DNA of 23,761 bases from Acrasis kona (lineage: Eukaryota; Heterolobosea; Eutetramitea; Acrasida; Acrasidae), in assembly GCA_026419775.2 (NCBI GenBank), contig JAOPGA020001281.1, forward strand, positions 1-23,761. Direction: 5' to 3'. The notes under the pieces are model-generated. The model worked only from the letters and a program-made list of their open reading frames with translations. It did no database searches and was not told where the DNA came from. This document shows, piece by piece, positions 16,186 to 23,761 of this stretch (its first letter is position 1; each line of letters starts with the position of its first letter). A program made the position numbers and the translations under genes.

Positions 16186-18109
16186 AAATTCCATCACCAT
16201 TGCCACCTGGAATGTCAACGGTAAACTTATCTCCACCAAACCACCATTGACGCATTGGCGCTCCCACAACATCGTCAACTTCCTTACTCGTTACGATGTT
16301 GACATCCTATGCATCCAAGAATCCCATCACCTTCATTCGGAACTTCCCACCCTCCAACACAGTTTCGAAAAACTCGGTTACCTCTGTATGGGTCATGGCC
16401 TTACAAATAAAAAGAAACATGGAGTGCTCATTGTATTGAGAAAGAGATTCCGGAATAATGTGATTACCGTCTCCCAGAAGAATTCCACATATGAAGGAAG
16501 AGCGGTTTGCATCTCGTTAAATCTCAAACTCCATCCCACTACCATTATTTGTGCATACCTTCCCACAAGTCACACCAGCACCACATCAAATCAAGAATCT
16601 TTGGAAATTGAACAGGAAATTGAAGAATGGATCACAGGAGCACGACTAAAAAGACATGACATAATCATAGCCGGTGATTTTAACGTCGAAATTAACAAAT
16701 CTTCGCAACGCGGCCGACGTCTAACCAACCTGATGGACAAATTTTACCTTTCCTCAGCAACAACATCTTCCCATGATACCACCCTCAAAGACATCCACCA
16801 AGCATACTCAAAAGCGGTATCCGACTTTGTCAAGAAACCAGCACACTCCTCAAGGCCCCGGGCAGCTTTCCATTCCTCAGAAGTCGAACTACTATACAAG
16901 CGAATTAACCGCATTCACACAGTTAAACGGAAAGAAAAGATATTGAAGTTCCTGGATAAAAACTACTCATCCAACCTGATGAATAATCTGAAAACAGAAT
17001 GTTCAATCCTGGGTATCCCCTTCCTGTATGATGAACAGAAATCATGGATGGACATTCGCTCCCGAGCCCGTTCAGTTGAGAGGGTTCTCCTCAAACAAAA
17101 AGATGACATCCTTAGAAATTTGTACACTACCCATATGGAAGAGATGGAAATAATGATCAACAACTCCTCCAAACTAGCGTGGAAATCTCTCAAAGGCTGG
17201 ACTCCCACTTTCCTCCCATCAGAATTTCTTATAGAGGATGAAATTTGTAGGGACGGTCAACAAATCCACAAATACATTCAAGACTCCTTTTCCAAGAGAT
17301 ACAACCCACCAAATTACCTTCCCCCAATTCCTCAAGAGTCCCTTGACCTCCTGCATCGAACATCCACCCCGTAGGCTGATTAGACTACCTCAGCCTTCTC
17401 AGAAGCTGTTTCCGCGGAAGAATGGAAACAGGCCATCAAATCTACATCCGCCACCCCCAGTATTGATGGCATCCACGGAAAAATATGGAACTCCCTTCCC
17501 TCCAACATTCAAGCCCATCTTCCCATAGTTGCCACCAGAATCCTGAGAAGAGAAGAAGAAATCCCAACATCCATGAAAGAAGCCTACGTGTCACTGATCC
17601 CCAAAACTTCAAACCCTTTGGACCTATTCCTCCTCTCAAAATTCCGCCCCATCGCAGTGTTACCCGTTATTTACAGGGCACTGTTGGCAATAATAAACCG
17701 CCGACTGATGGATGGCCTGATGAAGTTGTCTACCCTATCCAGCTTTCAACGTGGTTTTATCCTGAACGGATCATGCTCCGACCTCACTACCACCATGCTC
17801 GCTCTGCTAACTGACGCTAAGCAAAGAAAACAAGACTTGTTCCTCTCACTCATCAATTTCACCGACGCTTATGGGAGCGTTGTTCATGAACGCCTGCTTG
17901 AACTTCTACCACTACTAGGCCTCCCACCCCTAGTCACCTCACTGATACAATCAATATACAAAGATCACATAATCAAGGTATGCACAGCATACAGACTTAC
18001 CGAGAAGATCCACGTCACTAGAGGTGTTCCCCAAGGCGACCCTCTCAGCCCCACCATATTCAATCTTTACATTGAAATTATATTTAGAGCACTGCCGCCG
18101 TCAAGATAA
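16178..18109 (+). pseudogene. LINE A ORF2: endonuclease and N-terminal reverse transcriptase, truncated
   Basis: ATG at 16178 overlaps the ORF1 stop (ATGGTTAA). The apurinic-type endonuclease is recognisable: ATWNVNGK (residues 9-16), CIQESHH and IIAGDFNVE, which hold the Asn, Glu and Asp/Asn of the active site. The expected C-terminal part of the endonuclease (the Ser-Asp-His end) is missing, because the sequence passes straight from SSATTSSHDTT to a linker helix, so an internal deletion is likely. A frame break near 17375 moves the coding into the frame open from 17384: AEEWKQAIKSTSATPSIDGI, SLIPKT, FRPIAVLPVIYRALL, LINFTDAYGSVVHERL (catalytic Asp) and TRGVPQGDPLSPTIFNLY. It stops at 18109 before the YADD box. 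It is joined there to LINE B. Confidence 0.75.
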
Positions 18110-20490
18110 TGGGGATTCAAGCTAAAGAACAAAGAGGCTTCCTGCGCGGAGGTGGTACAACTGATCTGGCTGCCGCGCTGAACAATACAATGGAAGACTC
18201 GTGGAGCCGAAAGAAGAATCTATATCTTACACTGATCGATTTCTCGGACGCTTATGGATCACTCGTTCATGAGAGATTGATGCAAATCCTCCAACTACTC
18301 AAAATCCCTCAACAGATTATAAATTTGATTCGCGAATTATATAAAAACCATGTAATCTCCCTACGTACGGGATACGGCCTCACCAACGAGATCGATATCG
18401 AAAGAGGAGTCCCTCAAGGAGACCCCCTTTCACCGCTCATATTCAACCTCTACACAGAAGTAATATGTAGATTAGTGAAAAAACTCAATCTCCCATACAA
18501 GACGAGAGAGGGACTTTCACTATATATCTTAGGATACGCCGACGATCTCACCATAGCGACAGACTCTGCAAAAAATAGGGATAAGATTCTCGACGAGATT
18601 TCGATAATTTGTGAAACTCTTGGATTAACCATGAACATGAAAAAGAGTGTATGTGCAAATTACAAATGGAATAAAAAAGAATTGGCCCACGACCCAAGTT
18701 CCTGGAGAGGTATGACGATCCTAGAAAACTGTAACAAACCAATCAAATTCCTTGGTTTCAGAATAACCTACTCCCAAGCAGGAAGTGAAAATTGTGCAGA
18801 AATCAAGGACAAGATTCGAAAGAAATTGGCCTCCTTAAGATTTAAAGGTCTCCACCCTAGCATGGTCATGAATATTATTAACACTATCTCCACCGGGGTG
18901 ACAAGGTACTTCACCCAGCTGGGTCATTATACCGAACTGGGTCTCGACAATATCGATGCGTCAGTTAGGGCGGCAGCCAGAAGGGCAATCCATGGTAATG
19001 ATATAATTCCATGCGAATTAGTACATAGAGATAGAAGGGACGGTGGGCTCGGTATCAAAAGGGCAAAAGAAACTGCAGCAATAGGAAGATTAACAACACT
19101 GTACAAATCAATCAACAACGACCTCTTCCTAACTAGAAGACTGACAATTGATGAAATGTACAGAGCGCCAACAACTCCCTCAGAGAAATCCCGTAATAAA
19201 ATTTGGGGTTCTCTTGCAACCTGCCACAAGTACGGATTATACCTATCGAGTGGAGTAGGAATATGTTGTAAATCATTCCCTGCAACCAAAATCAACTCAA
19301 CCGGATGGATCGGTGACCAACCACCCAAATGCGATGATTACACAATATGGATCGACGGTTCATTCGACCGATTAACCGGGGAGGCGGGAGGTGGAATCAT
19401 TTATTTGAATAAATCTACTGGTGCCATAGTGAACGAATCCAACTTTCATATCCCGAAGGTGAATAGCTCCACTGAGTCAGAGATGATTACCGCAATAGTA
19501 GCAATTGCCAGATTACCGGTGGGAAGTACCGCCCACATTTTCGTGGACAATGAAACTGCGAGCAGAATGGACACCAACAAAACATGTGGGATCCTTGCAA
19601 GGGCCTTCTGGGGATGGGCGAGAAAGAACAAACTTGCAATTAAACTAGAGTGGGTGGAGGGGCATGCCGCGATCGAACTAAATGAAGCAGCTGACGGCCA
19701 CAGTAAGGATGGAAGAATACAGAGAGATAGGATTGTCGACGTACCCCACCTTATCAAAAGTGTACTCAAAGAATTTATCTGGATGCATCAGGGTGACATC
19801 TGCCTGGATATCTCAAAAATTATTCACAAGAGAATCCGATCCGAAAAAGCAATGGATAAGATAAATCCAGTCTTTGTACCAGCACTAATACAACCATTCA
19901 CGAGTAATGCATATACATTAGACATTTGGAGCACATCTTTACCAGCGGCCGTCTCTAGTACATTAATTAAGGCGAGAATCGACGGGTTCTATAACATCTC
20001 GAGGCGAAGCGAATTACCAGTATGTAGGAAATGTCACAGATGGAGCACTCTAACCCACCGCACGTTGAATTGTGTTCATTCAGAGGAGAAAATGAAAACA
20101 CTTACCAATGACATTCAAAACATTCTAGAAGGTGAGGGAATTGAGCAGAATGTTTTTTTCTATGACGACTCATTTGCGGAAACCACACTACCCCAGAATA
20201 AGCAAAAGCGTTTCCTCATCGGAATTAAAGGCACCATCACCAACAAAATGTGGAGGAAGGTAATTCTCATTAAAAAAAGAGAGTTTGAAAAAGAAGCGTC
20301 GTCAGGGAAAATTGAGGAAGAGGAAGTAAGAGGTTGCATTGTAAAAGCTATGAAAAAAATCAAAAGAGACATTTTCTCCGCTTTGGCTAAAACCATTTTT
20401 GGAATTATGACTGACAGTTTTTATAATAATAAAGTTGACTATTCCCTCCCCCCAACGGTATACCCGTTACAGGAGTTGACTAATATTTAA
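18109..20490 (+). CDS. LINE B ORF2 remainder: reverse transcriptase, RNase H, zinc motif (793 codons open)
   Basis: One unbroken frame. Reverse transcriptase: LIDFSDAYGSLVHERL (residues 43-58), RGVPQGDPLSP (99-109), GYADDLTIA (142-150, catalytic YADD) and KFLGFRI (213-219). RNase H: IWIDGSFD with Asp416, ESE around 456-458, FVDNE with Asp480 and NEAAD with Asp529, so all four acidic residues are kept. C-terminal zinc motif CRKCHRWSTLTHRTLNC (Cys639, Cys642, His650, Cys655), then a Lys/Glu-rich tail. An RNase H after the reverse transcriptase is typical of I-, R1-, LOA- and Tad-like clades. The ATG at 18109 is chosen from the junction and is probably fortuitous, because the natural N-terminus is missing. 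The lack of any stop suggests a recent insertion. With no endonuclease of its own, this copy cannot move autonomously. Confidence 0.85.
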   Translation: MGIQAKEQRGFLRGGGTTDLAAALNNTMEDSWSRKKNLYLTLIDFSDAYGSLVHERLMQILQLLKIPQQIINLIRELYKNHVISLRTGYGLTNEIDIERGVPQGDPLSPLIFNLYTEVICRLVKKLNLPYKTREGLSLYILGYADDLTIATDSAKNRDKILDEISIICETLGLTMNMKKSVCANYKWNKKELAHDPSSWRGMTILENCNKPIKFLGFRITYSQAGSENCAEIKDKIRKKLASLRFKGLHPSMVMNIINTISTGVTRYFTQLGHYTELGLDNIDASVRAAARRAIHGNDIIPCELVHRDRRDGGLGIKRAKETAAIGRLTTLYKSINNDLFLTRRLTIDEMYRAPTTPSEKSRNKIWGSLATCHKYGLYLSSGVGICCKSFPATKINSTGWIGDQPPKCDDYTIWIDGSFDRLTGEAGGGIIYLNKSTGAIVNESNFHIPKVNSSTESEMITAIVAIARLPVGSTAHIFVDNETASRMDTNKTCGILARAFWGWARKNKLAIKLEWVEGHAAIELNEAADGHSKDGRIQRDRIVDVPHLIKSVLKEFIWMHQGDICLDISKIIHKRIRSEKAMDKINPVFVPALIQPFTSNAYTLDIWSTSLPAAVSSTLIKARIDGFYNISRRSELPVCRKCHRWSTLTHRTLNCVHSEEKMKTLTNDIQNILEGEGIEQNVFFYDDSFAETTLPQNKQKRFLIGIKGTITNKMWRKVILIKKREFEKEASSGKIEEEEVRGCIVKAMKKIKRDIFSALAKTIFGIMTDSFYNNKVDYSLPPTVYPLQELTNI

Positions 20491-20535
20491 AATGTTCAAC
20501 CCACAATTTGATGAGGAGGAGGATTAAGTTGTACA

Positions 20536-20568
20536 GTGATCAGTATCAGTCGTTCCGCGTCTGATCAC
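20536..20568 (+). other. 3' UTR hairpin of LINE B
   Basis: GTGATCAG (20536-20543) and CTGATCAC (20561-20568) form a perfect 8-bp stem with a 17-base loop. It lies 46 bases after the ORF2 stop and just before the AATAAA (about 20588) and the end of LINE B. Many LINEs need a 3' stem-loop that their reverse transcriptase recognises to start target-primed synthesis. This is a good candidate. Confidence 0.6.
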
Positions 20569-20598
20569 TTTAAATGGCCTCGGCCTAAATAAACACAT

Positions 20599-23300
20599 AT
20601 TTATCTCGACTATTGCAGCTGCTGTTTCGAGATTTGCCGCTTGTATCCTTGATAGCAAATCAGGTAAAACATTACTCTTTCCTGGCAAATGATGTATCTT
20701 TAACGAGTATTCAGATAGCTTGGACATCCAGCTTGTTATGGTTCTCTCCCGCTTTGGATGGTCGCCTTTGCTTCCTATTGCTTCGGCTATCCCTTTACTA
20801 TCTGTGTGCACAAGGGTTGACCTTCCTAACAGTAGATATCTCCAATACTCGCAATGGAAAACTATTGATAATAGCTCCTTCTTTGGTATTCCGTAGTTTA
20901 ACTCTGAACCTTTGAGAATTCTTGAATGAAATCCCAGATACTTGATCTCTCCATTAACTACTTGAAACAATACTGCTCCTATCCCATAATCAGAGGCATC
21001 TGTCGCTAATTCTATGGGAACTCCTTTCACTGGGAAGCTCAAGAATGGTATTCGAGTGACTAGACTATCGTATATTTCTTTATAAGCCACTTCTAGCTGT
21101 GGGTCACTATCCCAAACAAATTGTAAATCTTTTTTCTCCATCAATGGTCGTAGCTTGTTTGTCACGTCTGGTATGAATCTTCTGAAGAAATTCACTAAAC
21201 CGATCAGCTGCTGCATTTGCCTTCTGCACGATGGCCGATTCCATGACATCATGTTTGTAAACTTATTTACATTGGGTCTGTACCCATTTTCTTCTAACCA
21301 GTACCCTAATAGTGGTACCTTTTTACAAAAGAAGAAACACTTCTGTTTCTCTCCTTCAACATCTGCAATTGTCAGATTTACTGATGTTAAAGCATTCAGC
21401 ACTTGTATAACGTGCTTCATGTGTTCTTCTGGTGAGTTGCTATGTACAATCACATTGTCTATATGATTGTATGAGAACTCTGTGCACCCGTAGAACGCTG
21501 TGAAGCGCTGGTCACTTTCTCTCAGGCGAATCTGATGATATGCAGATCTGAGGTCTATCTTAGAGTAATACTTTGAGCCCGATTTCGCTATTTGCCAAAA
21601 TGCTTCGTCAATTCCTGGCACAATATTGGTGTCGTCTACTCCGTTGTGATTTGCTCTTACATAATCAAGAACCCAACGTAACTTCCCTCCTGAATACGTG
21701 TGAAAGATCCTTGAGTTGTACCTTCCCACTTTTCGACCCTTCTCATCAAATAACGGAACATCTTTATCAAGCATCTTCCTTGCAACTTTGTCTTTTAGCC
21801 ACTTGTCCAGTTGTTCTCGTAGTAGAGGTTCGAATTCGTAAGCAATGCGACCTTGCTTGTCCCAACAATCCTTTCCGATAGCTTCTTCTTTGAGCGTGAA
21901 AGGTATAGGCCTAACTGTAGCATGATCATCTTTTGTTGCTAAATTCCTCTCTACTGCCTCTTTGATGGACCCCATGCCTTCAATTTCTTGTTCTAGGAAT
22001 TTGATTTGATCGCTGTGGTACTCTACACCTTTTGCTTCTTCTAGCTTCTCTGCTTCTATCATCTCGTCTATATCTCTTACCTTATACTTACCTGCAAAAT
22101 GTGTTAATTCGTCTTCATGTAGTGCTGGTATTCTTAAATCAAGAACACTAATCAAGTCTTGGCTGAGAAGAACATTGTCGATCGCGTTACTCTCAACTAT
22201 AACAAATGGGTATAGGACTTTTTTCCTAAGAATTTCTAGTTCTAAATTAACTATACTCCCATTTATCTTCACAGAATCTCCACCTACAGTTACTATTTTG
22301 CAACTGTTCTCGGACACTATGTAATCTGATTTCGATATAGTGTTTAGAGCACCTCTAGATATTGAACCTAGCTTAGACCCATTATCAAATTTAGCTTGAA
22401 ATGGACATCCTTGTATCATTACCCCAATTTCTTGTAGATCATGTTGTGGTAGCAGCTTTGCATTCGTGTCTACGTCAAGCACTTGATTGTAAACTTCTGG
22501 ATTAACTTCCAGCATTTGAATTACAACTTGAGACACACCAACCTCTGATTTATTAAAATTTTCATCAGGTTGTACTTCTAAAGAGTAAGAATGTGTTTCG
22601 CTTCTGTTCCCCTTCATCTTCTTCCTTCTTTCGAACTCTTTCGATTTTTCGACTGCTTCGTCGTACTTCTTTTTAAGATGAGGCTTTATCGGCGATTTAC
22701 AATCTGGTAAGAAGTGGTTCTCATCGCAATTGTAGCACTTGACCTTCTTCTTTTTCTTGTCCTTCACATCTTTTTTTTCTTCGGCCTTCTGTATTTTCTT
22801 TGGAGGTTTGTCACCTACTTCTCCTGCTGCTTTCCTTTTCAAGCCTTTTCCTGCGTTGAGGTCTACTTGCTCAAACTTCAACTTGTCTGTGCTTGGATCG
22901 TGGCACCTTACAATCATCCAGTTTGTGGCATCCTTTAGCGACTCGAAAGACTTAAACAAACCTTCATCGTTTGTGCGAAGTTCTTTCATTTTCCGATTCC
23001 ACTTTGCTGGAAGAGCTGCCAAGAAGATCTTTACCTTCTCCTTTTCTTCTATGGTGCTGTGTCCTGCTACGTCCATGAATCTCATTATGAACGAGGCAAC
23101 AGAGTCTCCTGCCACTGGGTTGGTGTCGAGTAGCTTCTTATTGATCAACTCGTATGAACCAGTTTTTAAAACGGGTTCAAAATCTTGCGCACCTCTCTTT
23201 TTACTTCTGACCACTCCTTACTTGTGATCAACTCTTTGTTCTGTTGAATCCTATTAGAGAAGATTTGACATTTGCACGCTCTGCACTAGTATTTTACTGC
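20599..23300 (-). mobile_element. Broken Gypsy-like LTR retroelement: gag, protease, reverse transcriptase, RNase H
   Basis: Minus-strand fossil with one long frame of about 870 codons of element sequence. Parts in order: a capsid-like gag segment (SVASFIMRFMDVAGHS region), a CCHC zinc knuckle CYNCDENHFLPDC, a protease-like region, reverse transcriptase (KLRWVLDYVRAN; YYSKIDLRSAYHQI), and an RNase H with ELATDASDYGIGAVLF, followed by a HLPGKSNVLPDLLSR connection. Integrase was not found beyond the RNase H. The sequence instead meets the LINE B end near 20598. The copy is broken, with a few breaks, and terminal repeats were not identified. It appears younger than the Gypsy fossil at 9263-11820. 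Confidence 0.75.
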
Positions 23301-23526
23301 CCTGTTGTACGAAGAACAAGTATAGTTACGATTACGAGTAACGGAGTTACGAGTCAATCTAATTATGGTGTTTTGAGCTACAAACAGGCAGTATGACCTT
23401 ATCCTCTACCGAGGAATATTCGAGAATGTTTTGAATATTCTGTATGCCCAAGATGAGATCACTAAATAAAGATTAAATAATAATTTTAAATAACCGTTAC
23501 GTAGTCAAAAACGACGTTCCTTTTTC
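23301..23526 (+). promoter_or_regulatory. Putative promoter region with heat-shock-element-like repeats
   Basis: Upstream of the acidic ORF, 23414-23440 contains GAATATTC, GAGAATG and GAATATTC. GAA-TTC-GAA units are spaced five bases apart at 23414, 23419 and 23424, with an imperfect fourth at 23429. This is the nGAAnnTTCnnGAAn pattern bound by heat shock factor. A further GAATATTC follows one base out of phase. A direct repeat TTACGAGT occurs near 23333-23360. Some of this segment could instead be the terminal repeat of the Gypsy-like element. Confidence 0.4.
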
Positions 23527-23533
23527 TATAAAA
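23527..23533 (+). promoter_or_regulatory. TATA box
   Basis: TATAAAA at 23527-23533, 36 bases before the ATG of the acidic ORF, with an A-rich short leader (CTAACAAAAATG). Spacing suits a core promoter. Confidence 0.55.
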
Positions 23534-23568
23534 AGAGTTGAACTATCTTATGAATACTACTAACAAAA

Positions 23569-23761
23569 ATGAATCTAGACATGAACGAATGTTATAGTGA
23601 AGACTATTGCGAAAGCCCACCAGAAGAAGCTCCTGATCTGATAGAGCAGTACCAAGATGAGATCGACAAGTTAGTCAACAATGAGATCGATCAAGATGAT
23701 TTGGAGTTTGACGAATTTGAGCTGGACGAGCTCGATGAGTTTGAACTGAACGAGCAGATTC
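23569..23761 (+). CDS. Acidic protein, N-terminal part (continues beyond the right edge)
   Basis: From ATG at 23569 the plus strand is open for 64 codons to the window end: MNLDMNECYSEDYCESPPEE, then APDLIEQYQDEIDKLVNNEI and a strikingly repetitive DEFELDELDEFELNEQ segment. Nearly a third of the residues are Asp or Glu, and the (D/E)-x-(F/L)-E-L pattern looks like short acidic-hydrophobic repeats of the kind found in activation domains and histone- or karyopherin-binding proteins. The start is supported by the TATA box and leader. It is transcribed away from the Gypsy-like fossil. No family is recognised. A host gene or the first ORF of another element are both possible. Confidence 0.5.
   Translation, partial: MNLDMNECYSEDYCESPPEEAPDLIEQYQDEIDKLVNNEIDQDDLEFDEFELDELDEFELNEQI

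Larger units (their letters stand above)
18098..20598 (+). mobile_element. LINE B, 5'-truncated, with open ORF2 remainder and 3' end
   Basis: The LINE B-specific sequence begins between 18098 and 18128 in reverse transcriptase motif 2 (EQRGFLRGGGTTDLAA) and runs to a 3' hairpin and AATAAA near 20590. It duplicates, at roughly half identity, the reverse transcriptase part already present in LINE A, so it is a second, related LINE rather than a continuation. LINE B covers the rest of reverse transcriptase, RNase H, the C-terminal zinc motif and a short 3' UTR. It abuts a Gypsy-like fossil on the other strand. Confidence 0.75.

Noticed and set aside
17400-18109. Tandem duplication of the reverse transcriptase within a single LINE
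   Set aside because: The two reverse transcriptase segments differ at about half their residues and the first ends before YADD, so a junction of two LINE families fits better than a local duplication.
18450-19769. Several minus-strand frames within LINE B
   Set aside because: They lie antisense to an intact reverse transcriptase/RNase H frame and have no recognisable features.
20613-23227. Plus-strand frames of 100-160 codons over the right-hand Gypsy-like element
   Set aside because: All are antisense to the gag/pol-like minus-strand frame. Their Ser/Phe/Leu richness is the complement of a Lys/Glu-rich protein.
1-23761. CRISPR arrays, bacterial operons, rRNA or tRNA genes
   Set aside because: No regularly spaced identical repeats, no ribosome-binding-site-led gene trains and no cloverleaf or rRNA signature were seen by eye. 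A tRNA or covariance scan would be needed to exclude small RNAs.

Overview
The window looks like a transposon-rich stretch of a eukaryotic nuclear genome with moderate A+T content. A fungus, probably from an early-diverging lineage, is the best guess. The clues are a fungal-looking transaldolase gene at the left edge, very short introns with TACTAAC- or CTAAT-type branch sites inside a DNA transposon, AATAAA polyadenylation signals and TATA boxes, and no bacterial operon structure. The taxonomic call is inference only.

Left part (1-2765): the 5' end of a transaldolase gene (minus strand, running off the window) with a doubled C-rich promoter element, then a nearly complete PIF/Harbinger/ISL2EU-type DNA transposon. 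That transposon has 16-bp terminal inverted repeats, flanking TTAA, a zinc-finger accessory ORF and a DDE transposase gene split by short introns. Middle-left (2766-7680): a small acidic ORF remnant, a 5'-truncated LINE tail (minus), the subterminal repeats and C-terminal transposase part of a CACTA/EnSpm element (minus), a second 5'-truncated LINE tail of a related family (plus), and a broken tyrosine-recombinase element resembling Cryptons. Middle (7680-11820): a short BRCT-like fragment, a Gypsy integrase scrap, and a broken Gypsy-like retroelement with gag, protease and integrase parts.

Middle-right (11885-15160): a decayed pogo/Tigger-type transposase (minus), a small bZIP-like basic/coiled-coil ORF followed by a decayed Fe(II)/2-oxoglutarate dioxygenase gene, an acidic coding fragment, and a second copy of the same LINE tail that lies in the opposite orientation 11 kb away. 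Right part (15500-20600): a LINE composite. A LINE (A) with ORF1, endonuclease and half a reverse transcriptase is joined to a 5'-truncated LINE (B) whose 793-codon frame is fully open through reverse transcriptase, RNase H and a C-terminal zinc motif, and which ends with a perfect-stem hairpin. This abuts a broken Gypsy-like element (minus, about 20600-23300). At the right edge a TATA box and heat-shock-element-like repeats precede the start of an acidic ORF that runs off the window.

Almost everything between the two edge genes is mobile-element material inserted in layers. The most unusual items are the LINE A/B chimera, the Harbinger-like element with TTAA flanks and tiny introns, and the dioxygenase/bZIP-like pair embedded among transposons.
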